Assembly: GCA_900770215.1 (NCBI GenBank)
Contig: CAAGJW010000027.1
Location: 1-40,739, forward strand
Reading direction: 5' to 3'
DNA from: Bacteroidales bacterium
GTDB lineage: Bacteria > Bacteroidota > Bacteroidia > Bacteroidales > Muribaculaceae
Length of the DNA stretch: 40,739 bases
How positions within the stretch are numbered: the stretch's first letter is position 1; each line of letters starts with the position of its first letter. The notes under the pieces were generated by a model. That model worked only from the letters and a program-made list of their open reading frames with translations, searched no databases and was not told where the DNA came from. Below are positions 29,738 through 36,748 of this stretch, piece by piece. The position numbers and the translations under genes were made by a program.

Positions 29738-30523
29738 TTATTTGCTGGCTTGCTGCCCGCCATTGGCTGCTGGCAACACGCTGCTCAGTCGTGTGTATTC
29801 GGCTTTGATGTTGTCGTTGACGGCTGTTGCGGTTGCGGAGTTCTTCTGCTCCATCATCCTCGTGATTTGTGCCGGAGCAGAGCCTGTGGCGGTGTTCTGG
29901 GCGTAGATGATCTCATACACCACTTGCGAGTCCAGGGTGTTGAGCTGTAATACAATCAGGCGCTGGCCGTCGGGCGAGATAAACCCGAAATAGTATTTTT
30001 CTTTGTTGACGGTCACATAAATGTAGCGTTCTTGCATGAATGCCGTAAGAACGTCGGTGCTGACCGAAGTGGCTTTTATAATGACGCAGGACAAGTACAG
30101 ACCTCCATCCTTGAAGCTAAACAAATGATAGTCAACAGGGAAAACGCCGTTGTACAATAGAGCCTTGTCAGTCTCTTCCTTCAAAGTGTAGTTGCTCATG
30201 AAGCTCTTCACCGTCGACATTGAAGCGCCAAAATTCATATACGGCTCTTGGTAAATGTTGTATTTGCCAGTTACGGTGACTTTAAAAGACTGCGACCCGT
30301 TGCGAATGTAGGTTTCGCCCACATGCTCGGCTTTTACGCCATCGGGCGAGATGCTTGCAATGAGTTCGTTGTCCGAGGTCCACCCGGTTGTGCCGTTTGG
30401 AATTGAATACACGTCGCCGGCCACCAGGGTTTTGTCGGGATAGCTGGGTTCGTCGTCATCGCCGCCACACGAGGCAAAGGTCAGTGGCAAAACGAGCAAA
30501 GCAAAGAGAATAAATTTCTTCAT
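29738..30523 (-). CDS. Lipoprotein with Ig-like (BIG2-type) N-terminal part
   Basis: The start at 30523 (MKKFILFALLVLPLTFASC) gives a lipobox TFASC and an acidic GGDDDE linker that may act as a surface-export signal in this group. Residues 30-100 resemble one bacterial Ig-like repeat, with TGWTSDNELIASISPDGVK and GETYIRNGSQSFKVTVTGKY. The rest is unrecognised, beta-rich, ending in an Ala/Gln tail. It is the second gene of an operon with the DUF1835-like gene 44 bases upstream. It may be chromosomal or prophage cargo. 261 residues. Confidence 0.65.
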   Translation of the reverse strand: MKKFILFALLVLPLTFASCGGDDDEPSYPDKTLVAGDVYSIPNGTTGWTSDNELIASISPDGVKAEHVGETYIRNGSQSFKVTVTGKYNIYQEPYMNFGASMSTVKSFMSNYTLKEETDKALLYNGVFPVDYHLFSFKDGGLYLSCVIIKATSVSTDVLTAFMQERYIYVTVNKEKYYFGFISPDGQRLIVLQLNTLDSQVVYEIIYAQNTATGSAPAQITRMMEQKNSATATAVNDNIKAEYTRLSSVLPAANGGQQASK

Positions 30524-30566
30524 CATAAACACATATAATTAAAAGGTTAAACAATAAAAAAGTTGG

Positions 30567-31370
30567 TTATGAGATAGCGATTGAGAACTTGAACCAGTTC
30601 TTGATGGGCTTGCCTCTGAATGAGAAATCGAGGTTGATTGAGAACTCAAACGGAGATTGACGCTTGTCGTCGGCCGGCTCGGTCTCGATGCCCGACGGCA
30701 CGATTTCCTCATCTTGAATAAGCTCAAGTATCATCGTTTCGATGTAGGCGAAATCGAAGCCGAAGCGCTTGTGGAACTTCGTGTACATCTTGCCCACAAA
30801 GGGGTAGACCGATTCGGGTTTCTCTCCCACTTCTTCCAGAATCAATGACTTCACACAGTCTTTTGACTTGCACACGATTTTGCCGTCTTCAACGACCTTG
30901 GGCGTGCCATCGGTGCCAAGCAGCGAGTCGTAGGCTGCAACGTGTTGCTCGCGCTCCTGGCTGGAGATGAACTGAGCCGAGTCGACGAGCGCGGTGTATT
31001 CCTCCACGCTGATGGGCGTGATGCTCGACAGGTCCTTCTCGATGTGATACATCGGGCAGTCGAAGTTCTTGCAGATAAAGTACATGAACATCAGCGACTG
31101 GGCGTGGCCGGTGTGCCAGATGATCACTTTGTCGAAGCTGGAAAAGTCGGTGCCAGCGAGCCTGCTAAACACGGTTCGGGCGGGCGAATACTTGCTGTGA
31201 GCCATTGACAGACAGCGGGCTATTTCGCCCGGCGAGAGGTCGGCCGGCACAGCATCGACGTCGAAGGCGTAGTCAAGGGCGAGGACCTCGCCCTTGTCGC
31301 CCACTTGCAGGCAAGTTTGTTTCAGACTCTCGGCAGCGGCTGCCGAGGACGTGAGATGCAAGGTTTTCAT
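30567..31370 (-). CDS. DUF1835-like protein
   Basis: The ATG at 31370 (MKTLHLTSSAAAAESL) gives 267 residues; a TTG further up is less likely. The N-terminal start, with the strand TLHLTSS and the later FDKVIIWHTGHAQSLMFMYF near residue 102, resembles the DUF1835 pattern, in which a strand is followed by (W)-x-(G/E)-H-x-x-x-x-x. The central PISVEEYTALVDSAQFISSQERE is the region where DUF3658 would follow. The function of this family is not known. It is the first gene of an operon with a promoter overlapped by an inverted repeat. Confidence 0.5.
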   Translation of the reverse strand: MKTLHLTSSAAAAESLKQTCLQVGDKGEVLALDYAFDVDAVPADLSPGEIARCLSMAHSKYSPARTVFSRLAGTDFSSFDKVIIWHTGHAQSLMFMYFICKNFDCPMYHIEKDLSSITPISVEEYTALVDSAQFISSQEREQHVAAYDSLLGTDGTPKVVEDGKIVCKSKDCVKSLILEEVGEKPESVYPFVGKMYTKFHKRFGFDFAYIETMILELIQDEEIVPSGIETEPADDKRQSPFEFSINLDFSFRGKPIKNWFKFSIAIS

Positions 31371-31402
31371 GTCGTGCAATAATTTTTTTTCGATTGATGG
31401 CG

Positions 31403-31430
31403 CAAATGTAGAGTGCTATAGTGCACTCTA
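31403..31430 (-). promoter_or_regulatory. Promoter -7 box with overlapping inverted repeat
   Basis: On the minus strand TACATTTG (31410-31403), a full TAnnTTTG match 33 bases before the ATG. TAGAGTGC-TATAGT-GCACTCTA (31409-31430) touches its upstream edge: two perfect 8-base arms with a six-base spacer, so a regulator can probably block the promoter. Confidence 0.55.
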
Positions 31431-31444
31431 TCTGCGCAGCAAGA

Positions 31445-31486
31445 GAAAAAAACGAGCAAGGCCTTGTTTTTTCTTGGCCTTGCTCG
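31445..31486 (-). terminator. Intrinsic terminator after the GYDDG-repeat gene
   Basis: On the minus strand CGAGCAAGGCC pairs perfectly with GGCCTTGCTCG (11 bp), a 12-base loop, followed by seven T. Confidence 0.85.
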
Positions 31487-31536
31487 CCCTGGATGAGAGG
31501 AGCCATCTTGGTTGTTGTTGCTTGCCTTGCACAGTT

Positions 31537-31938
31537 TTAGCAGCCGGTGTAGTCGGCCCTGCCGTCGATGAATCCATCGTCGTAGCCCTCGGTGTAACCT
31601 TCCAGATAGTCGCAGCGGGCCTTGCCGCGCAGTCTTGTGCTCGGGTAGAAGTCGTCCTCATAGGCACCCCCGTCGGCACCGTCGTTGTAGCCATCGTCGT
31701 AGCCATCGTCGTAGCCCATCTCGTAGTATCTGCTCACACGATATTTTTTCTTCTTTGATGTTTTCTTCTTCTTGCGGTTGTTTACTTTCTTGTGTTTTTT
31801 CTTCTTGCCTTTGCTTGTTGTCGACGATGCAAGAGTGATGGCAGCCCCTGTCGTTACCAGGCCGGCAATCGGTGTGAGTGCTTCGGCGTTGAGGGCTGCA
31901 ACAAGGCTGATTGCGATGATGGTGAGCAAGTGTCTCAT
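31537..31938 (-). CDS. Secreted Lys-rich protein with GYDDG repeats
   Basis: The ATG at 31938 (MRHLLTIIAISLVAALNAEA) gives a signal peptide ending near residue 20 and a total of 133 residues. After a short Ala/Thr-rich part comes a block of about 30 residues made of Lys clusters (KGKKKKHKK, KKKKTSKKKK). The C-terminal half repeats Y-x-D-G units: MGYDDGYDDGYNDGADGG, then LEGYTEGYDDGFIDG. The protein is therefore strongly basic in the centre and acidic at the end. Tyr-Asp-Gly repeats may bind calcium or polysaccharide, but this is a guess. Two Cys near the end could form a disulfide. Confidence 0.6.
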   Translation of the reverse strand: MRHLLTIIAISLVAALNAEALTPIAGLVTTGAAITLASSTTSKGKKKKHKKVNNRKKKKTSKKKKYRVSRYYEMGYDDGYDDGYNDGADGGAYEDDFYPSTRLRGKARCDYLEGYTEGYDDGFIDGRADYTGC

Positions 31939-32032
31939 GTGGTCGAGGTTTTTGTCTTGATTGGTTTTGGTTTTGTTTTTGGTCAGTTGCAACGGGCGGG
32001 CTCAACTGGCAAGTGCAAATTTAGGCAATATA

Positions 32033-32200
32033 ATGAGAGGACGCAACCATTGGGTGCTGTTTTCTTCTGGCATTGAAATCTTTTTCTTTAGGCGTTCTTT
32101 CATCGCCAGCCAGCAGCTGCTCATGCCGGCCCTCTGCACGGGGTTGAGCGTTGTGGTGGGCTATGTGGCGCTCTACATAGGGCTTGTGCTGGCGCGCTGA
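32033..32200 (+). CDS. Possible small membrane protein (55 aa)
   Basis: From the ATG at 32033 (MRGRNHWVLFSSGIEIFFFRR) a basic amphipathic start is followed by one hydrophobic segment (ALCTGLSVVVGYVALYIGLVL). It has no clear ribosome site, and the codon use is not decisive. It could be a real short membrane protein or chance hydrophobic coding potential ahead of mltG. It is listed with low confidence. Confidence 0.3.
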   Translation: MRGRNHWVLFSSGIEIFFFRRSFIASQQLLMPALCTGLSVVVGYVALYIGLVLAR

Positions 32201-32262
32201 CACGTGGCCGGCCGCGCAGCAATTTGTAATAGAAAAAGTGGCATATTGTTGCCAGAATCACT

Positions 32263-32270
32263 AAATTTGC
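32263..32270 (+). promoter_or_regulatory. Probable mltG -7 box
   Basis: TAAATTTG matches TAnnTTTG about 46 bases before the ATG at 32316. I see no good upstream TTTG element at the usual distance. Confidence 0.45.
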
Positions 32271-32315
32271 GGCAGTATAAATAATTAACGTCATCTACAT
32301 TCACAAGCAACAATC

Positions 32316-33380
32316 ATGGAAAAGAAAATATCTACTCGGCCGGGCGCATCCAGCCGCCGCGGCAAGGGCAGTAGCGGCAAGAAGACGCTTGCCGCCGTTG
32401 TGACCGTGCTGGTGGTTGCGGCAGCCATTGCCGCCTATCCCTATTTCATGGCCGGGGCCCCCAAGGGGGGCACTATCTATGTGCGCAAGGGCACCAGCAT
32501 CGAGGCCTTGCACGACTCCATTGCCCAGCACATAGGCGAGCCTTATGCCGGCCGTGTCGTGAAGCTGCTGGGGTGGAGCAAGGCCCGCATTGCCGAGCGC
32601 CACGGCGCCTTTATCGTGACCAAGGGCGAGTCGGCGGCCCGCCTGGCCCGCCAGCTGCATGGCGGTGCGCCGAGCAGCATCAGGTTCACGTTCAACAACC
32701 TGCGCACCAAGGAGGAGTGGATCGAGCGGGCCGGCAGCCTCTATGAGTGCGGCCCCGAGGCCTTCAGGCGTGCACTCAACGACCCCAAGCTGTGTGCCAA
32801 GTATGGCAAGACGCCCGACAACATCGTCAACATTCTCATTCCCGACACCTACGACTTCTACTGGGACGTGACACCCGAGAAGATGCTCAACCGCATGTAT
32901 GACTACTACAACAACTTCTGGAACAGCGACCGCCAGGCCAAGGCCCGGAAGCTGGGTCTCACCCCCGACCAGGTGGAAATCATCGCCTCGATTACCGAGG
33001 AGGAGACGGTGAAGCCCGACGAGCGCGGCAAGGTGGGCCGCCTCTACATCAACCGCTACAAGGCGGGCATGCGCCTGCAGGCCGACCCCACGGTGAAGTA
33101 TGCCATAGGCGACTTCTCGATCAAGCGCTTGACCGATGCCATGCTCATGACCAAGTCGCCCTACAACACCTATCGCGTCAACGGCTTGCCGCCAGGCCCC
33201 ATCAGGCTGCCCGAGAAGAGCACTATCGATGCCATACTCAACAGCAAGCCCCACAGCTACATGTACATGTGCGCACGGCCCGATTTCTCGGGCTACCACG
33301 ACTTCACCAGCAGCTACCAGGAGCACCTGGCCTATGCCCACAAGTACCAGCAGGAGCTCAACAGGCGCAACATCAAGTGA
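32316..33380 (+). CDS. mltG: Endolytic murein transglycosylase MltG (YceG family)
   Basis: A 354-residue protein, close to the usual length. A basic N-terminus and one membrane helix at about residues 22-45 (TLAAVVTVLVVAAAIAAYPYF) anchor it in the inner membrane. A LysM-like part follows, then the YceG domain with EIIASITEEETV near residue 225, whose Glu is catalytic in the family, and LQADPTVKYAIG near 250. The ending RVNGLPPGPIRLPEKSTIDAIL and the HDFTSSYQEH stretch are conserved. It cuts nascent glycan strands in the periplasm and so sets their length. The next gene begins 49 bases later. Confidence 0.93.
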   Translation: MEKKISTRPGASSRRGKGSSGKKTLAAVVTVLVVAAAIAAYPYFMAGAPKGGTIYVRKGTSIEALHDSIAQHIGEPYAGRVVKLLGWSKARIAERHGAFIVTKGESAARLARQLHGGAPSSIRFTFNNLRTKEEWIERAGSLYECGPEAFRRALNDPKLCAKYGKTPDNIVNILIPDTYDFYWDVTPEKMLNRMYDYYNNFWNSDRQAKARKLGLTPDQVEIIASITEEETVKPDERGKVGRLYINRYKAGMRLQADPTVKYAIGDFSIKRLTDAMLMTKSPYNTYRVNGLPPGPIRLPEKSTIDAILNSKPHSYMYMCARPDFSGYHDFTSSYQEHLAYAHKYQQELNRRNIK

Positions 33381-33429
33381 TGAGCCTGTCGCAATACAAT
33401 AAAGACAATTTAGTAATATATTCAGCACA

Positions 33430-33906
33430 ATGAAAATTGGAAAAACGATATTGCCCGCCTTGGCACTGCTCGCGGCTGTGACGCTGAGTGCCTGCCAGCC
33501 TTCGGGCAAGTCAAGTGAAGCCAGCTCGGCTGCCCAGCCCGAGTCGCAGCCGGCCAGCCAGGCTGTCGAGGCCTCGACTGCCGCCGAGGCTTCGACAATA
33601 AAGGAAAATGCCCCAGTCGTGACCCACGACCACAGCGGTGCCACAGCTGCACCGGCGAGCGACTACACGGGCGACGACGTGAAGCGCGACGTGGCCCTGT
33701 TTTACGCCAAGAGTCTCGAGGCTGTGAAAAAGTGCAAGACCCGCGACGAGGCCGCTGCAGCGGGCGAGCGCCTCTATGAAGAGGTGCGCAAGGCCTACAG
33801 CGACCCCAAGGCCTACCAGGCTTTTGTCGACGAGATGGAGTCGGTCGAAAACGTGGAGAAGGCCAAGCAGGTCGTGCGCCTGCAGCAACGCCTGCCCGAG
33901 AAGTGA
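33430..33906 (+). CDS. Small lipoprotein, unknown
   Basis: It starts MKIGKTILPALALLAAVTLSAC, a lipoprotein signal with LSAC. Residues 25-80 are a Ser/Ala/Gln/Pro-rich linker, and the C-terminal 80 residues are helical with conserved-looking charges (DVALFYAKSLEAVKKCKTRDE, then ERLYEEVRKAYSDPKAYQAF). I recognise no family. It lies downstream of mltG and may share its transcript. 158 residues. Confidence 0.7.
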   Translation: MKIGKTILPALALLAAVTLSACQPSGKSSEASSAAQPESQPASQAVEASTAAEASTIKENAPVVTHDHSGATAAPASDYTGDDVKRDVALFYAKSLEAVKKCKTRDEAAAAGERLYEEVRKAYSDPKAYQAFVDEMESVENVEKAKQVVRLQQRLPEK

Positions 33907-34123
33907 TATTTTGTTGCTCCTGAAGGGCTTTTTGCGCCAGTTGTGTTGCTTTTTTGCGCTTTAGGTGAAATATGCGAGGCACAGCGATGCAATTATTCAA
34001 TTTTTATTTGTACCTTTACCATGCCGCATGGCGGGCTTGCTGTGCCGCGGCACAGCATGTGCACGGCCATGGCTGGCTGGCGTGATGCGGTGAAACAAAT
34101 AAAAAATTTATATGTTTTTCAAC

Positions 34124-34675
34124 ATGAGATTCCAATTATTCTTGCTTGTGAGTGTGATGGCGTTGCTGGCCACGGGGCTTGTCTCGTGCGACAAAGGCTT
34201 CATGCGCGACGGTGTGAACTATGAGCTCAACGACGAGGGTGTGGCTGTGGCCCCCTCCAAGTTGAAGCAATATGTGGGCAACGTGAAGATCCCCGACTCG
34301 GTGCTCTATGAGGGCAAGAAATATGCCGTGACCGAGATCGAGGCCGATGCCTTTAAAAATTGCAAAATGCTCATAGCCGTCACGATACCTGGCACGGTCA
34401 AGACCATAGGCACGGGTGCGTTTCAGGACTGCAAGGGCCTGAAGACAATACATTGCCAGAGCACCACGCCTCTGCTCATCGATGCATCCACATTCAAGGG
34501 CATCTACTACGAGCAAGTCACCCTCTATGTGCCCCTCTCGGCCTCGTCGAGCTACGGCAACGACCCTGAGTGGGGAAAATTCAACATCAGCGAGGAAGGC
34601 GAGACGGTGCTCAAGGGCCCGGCTGGCTCGAGACCTGTCGAGAACCTGCCTGGCAAGGGCACTCACTCGTTTTAA
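34124..34675 (+). CDS. BspA-type leucine-rich-repeat lipoprotein
   Basis: The ATG at 34124 (MRFQLFLLVSVMALLATGLVSC) gives a lipobox LVSC; another ATG 12 bases upstream is possible. The mature part contains LRR_5 units: YAVTEIEADAFKNCKMLIAV, TIPGTVKTIGTGAFQDCKGL and KTIHCQSTTPLLIDASTF, the I-x-x-x-A-F-x-(N/D)-C-x-x-L pattern of BspA-like proteins. With three units it is short. Such lipoproteins are usually on the surface and bind host or microbial partners. The next gene begins three bases after the stop and is probably cotranscribed. The region 33907-34123 shows no gene. Confidence 0.75.
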   Translation: MRFQLFLLVSVMALLATGLVSCDKGFMRDGVNYELNDEGVAVAPSKLKQYVGNVKIPDSVLYEGKKYAVTEIEADAFKNCKMLIAVTIPGTVKTIGTGAFQDCKGLKTIHCQSTTPLLIDASTFKGIYYEQVTLYVPLSASSSYGNDPEWGKFNISEEGETVLKGPAGSRPVENLPGKGTHSF

Positions 34676-34678
34676 GTC

Positions 34679-35062
34679 ATGAGCAGCAATCAGTTCAATT
34701 CTCACGAGAAGGCCGTTGTGGTGAGCCTGCTCATCGAGATGGCCAATGTCGACAACAATGTGGCCTTTGAGGAGCTCGTGACCACCAACAACATCTTTGC
34801 CCGTCTGGGTATCGATCGCGACACCTTTGAGACGGGCCGGGCGCTCGACTCAAAATATGCCGTCGAGGCGGTGCGGTCGATGACCGACGAGCAAAAGCTC
34901 GTGATAGGCAAGCTGCTCGTCGAGGTGATCGACGCCGACGACAAGGTGACTCATGCCGAGCTGGCCTTGCTCAATCACATATGCCACCAGAGCGGCATCG
35001 ATGTGATTCTGGATAAAAAAAAGGAAAAATCACCAAATCGCGAGAGTAAAAAAACAAGGTGA
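34679..35062 (+). CDS. TerB-like protein 1
   Basis: A 127-residue, all-helical acidic protein. The TerB/DjlA N-terminal pattern is visible: FNSHEKAVVVSLLIEMANVDNNV, where M-A-x-x-D-x-x-(V/I) is the metal-binding acidic turn, and a second turn VIDADDKVTHAELALLNHIC. The family is linked to tellurite-resistance and metal-sensing modules, but in Bacteroidales stand-alone copies have no fixed role. The Lys-rich tail is disordered. It follows the LRR lipoprotein by three bases. A second TerB-like gene lies after pfkA. Confidence 0.7.
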   Translation: MSSNQFNSHEKAVVVSLLIEMANVDNNVAFEELVTTNNIFARLGIDRDTFETGRALDSKYAVEAVRSMTDEQKLVIGKLLVEVIDADDKVTHAELALLNHICHQSGIDVILDKKKEKSPNRESKKTR

Positions 35063-35090
35063 TGATGTGCCCTTTTTACTCGAGTTTTAC

Positions 35091-35098
35091 TATTTTTG
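35091..35098 (+). promoter_or_regulatory. pfkA -7 box
   Basis: TATTTTTG matches TAnnTTTG 29 bases before the pfkA ATG, so pfkA can be transcribed apart from the genes before it. Confidence 0.45.
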
Positions 35099-35127
35099 CA
35101 TATCAATTATAACAGTTTAGTTTAGTC

Positions 35128-36108
35128 ATGGCAGCAATCAAAACAATTGGCATTCTCACGTCGGGCGGCGATGCTCCTGGCATGAATGCAGCAATCCGCG
35201 CGGTGACCCGTTCGGCCATCTTCAGCGGTTTCAAGGTAAAAGGTATCTATCGCGGTTACAAGGGCCTCATCGATGATGAGATCGTTGACTTCCGCACACA
35301 GAATGTGTCGAACATCATACAGCAGGGCGGCACAATCCTGAAGACTGCCCGCAGCAAGGAGTTCCCCACGCCCGAGGGACACCAGCAAGCCTATGAAAAC
35401 ATGAAAAAAGAGGGCATCGATGCCCTTGTGGTCATAGGCGGCGACGGCTCGCTCACGGGCGCCCGCCAGTTTGCCAGCGAGTATGACGTGCCCATCATTG
35501 GCCTTCCCGGCACTATCGACAACGACCTCTATGGCACCGACCACACCATAGGCTACGACACGGCACTCAACACCATCATGTGGTGTGTCGACCGCATTCG
35601 CGACACGGCCACCAGCCACGAGCGCTTGTTCTTTATCGAGGTGATGGGTCGCAATGCAGGCTTCCTGGCCCTGAACGGCGCCATTGCCAGTGGTGCCGAG
35701 GCTGCCATCATCCCCGAGATTTCGACCGAGGTCGACCAGCTGGCCGAGCTCATACAGAACGGCTTCCGCAAGACCAAGAACTCATCGATCGTGCTGGTGG
35801 CCGAGAGCCCCATCACCGGCGGTGCCATGGGCCTGGCCGAGCGCGTGCGCAAGGAGTACCCGCAATACGACGTGCGTGTCACCATCCTGGGCCACCTGCA
35901 GCGCGGAGGCAGCCCCACAGCGCAAGACCGCATTCTGGCCTCGCGCATGGGCTCGGCAGCCATCGACGCCCTGCTCGAGGGGCAGCGCAACGTGATGATT
36001 GGCGATGCCAACGACGAGATCGTGTATGTGCCCTTCAGCAAGGCTATCAAAAACGACAAGCCCATCGACCGCGACCTGCTCAACATCTTGCGCCGCCTGT
36101 CGATATAG
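35128..36108 (+). CDS. pfkA: ATP-dependent 6-phosphofructokinase
   Basis: A 326-residue protein of normal length. Motifs in order: ILTSGGDAPGMNAAIR (ATP and substrate binding) at 9-24, VVIGGDGSLTGA near 101, IGLPGTIDNDL near 124 with the catalytic Asp of the TIDND box, EVMGRNAGFLAL near 172, and GHLQRGGSPTAQDR near 255. The Gly in GGDGS, in place of Asp, marks the ATP-using type rather than a pyrophosphate-using enzyme. It phosphorylates fructose 6-phosphate at the committed step of glycolysis. It stands between two TerB-like genes. Confidence 0.95.
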   Translation: MAAIKTIGILTSGGDAPGMNAAIRAVTRSAIFSGFKVKGIYRGYKGLIDDEIVDFRTQNVSNIIQQGGTILKTARSKEFPTPEGHQQAYENMKKEGIDALVVIGGDGSLTGARQFASEYDVPIIGLPGTIDNDLYGTDHTIGYDTALNTIMWCVDRIRDTATSHERLFFIEVMGRNAGFLALNGAIASGAEAAIIPEISTEVDQLAELIQNGFRKTKNSSIVLVAESPITGGAMGLAERVRKEYPQYDVRVTILGHLQRGGSPTAQDRILASRMGSAAIDALLEGQRNVMIGDANDEIVYVPFSKAIKNDKPIDRDLLNILRRLSI

Positions 36109-36151
36109 CGTGTAGAGTGAGAAATAATCATTTAATCAAAGAAAAATAACA

Positions 36152-36622
36152 GTGGAGTATACATTCAGCGAAAAACAAGCCGTCGTGTCGGTAGTGATGG
36201 CGATGGCCCAGGCCGACGGGGTGATCGAGCGCAACGAGCTGGCCTATTTTGAGCAGCTCGAAGACTACTTGCAGCTCAGCGTGGCCCAGTTGCGCGACGT
36301 GACAGCCACCATCGACGACGACTACTCGCTGCTGGGCTTGATCACCATCTCCAAGATGACGGCCGAGAAAAAAGCCGACGTGAAGCAGATGCTGCTGCAG
36401 ATGATGACCAGCGACAGCGACCTGCACCCCAAGGAGCTTGCCCTTTTCAACTTCATAGGGCGCGTGACGGGGCTCGATGCAGCGGCCGACTCGCTAAAGC
36501 GAGGCGGCGGCAATGGCAGTCTCGACTATGACCCGGCCCGCGTGCTCGAGGGCGACAAGCAGAAGGCCCTGGGCAGTGCCGAGAAGAAACTCTTGGGCTC
36601 GGGTGGAAAGAAAAAAGACTGA
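36152..36622 (+). CDS. TerB-like protein 2
   Basis: It starts with GTG at 36152 (EYTFSEKQAVVSVVMAMAQADG), 156 residues. The acidic turns MAQADGVIERNE and SDSDLHPKELALFNFIG match the TerB pattern, as in the gene before pfkA, but overall similarity between the two is moderate. A Gly-rich linker (RGGGNGSLDYDPA) leads to a basic C-terminus (GSGGKKKD). The two copies are probably old paralogues. It lies 43 bases after pfkA and may be read with it. Confidence 0.7.
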   Translation: MEYTFSEKQAVVSVVMAMAQADGVIERNELAYFEQLEDYLQLSVAQLRDVTATIDDDYSLLGLITISKMTAEKKADVKQMLLQMMTSDSDLHPKELALFNFIGRVTGLDAAADSLKRGGGNGSLDYDPARVLEGDKQKALGSAEKKLLGSGGKKKD

Positions 36623-36652
36623 TTTTTCTGATAGACTTACTATTTTTACGCA

Positions 36653-36696
36653 ACAAGCCGCGGCACATCGTGAAAGCATCGTGTGCCGCGGCTTGT
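36653..36696. terminator. Bidirectional terminator between convergent genes
   Basis: A perfect 15-bp stem, ACAAGCCGCGGCACA with TGTGCCGCGGCTTGT, and a 14-base loop between the converging TerB-like and dehydrogenase genes. T-runs are weak on both sides. Confidence 0.65.
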
Positions 36697-36748
36697 GTGT
36701 GTTGTTGTGGCGCGTTGGGTGGCGTGTGCGCCAGAGCGCGCGGGGCCC

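Noticed and set aside
32301..33644. A 447-codon minus-strand frame opposite mltG
   Set aside because: mltG motifs are unambiguous on the plus strand and codon composition explains the antisense frame.
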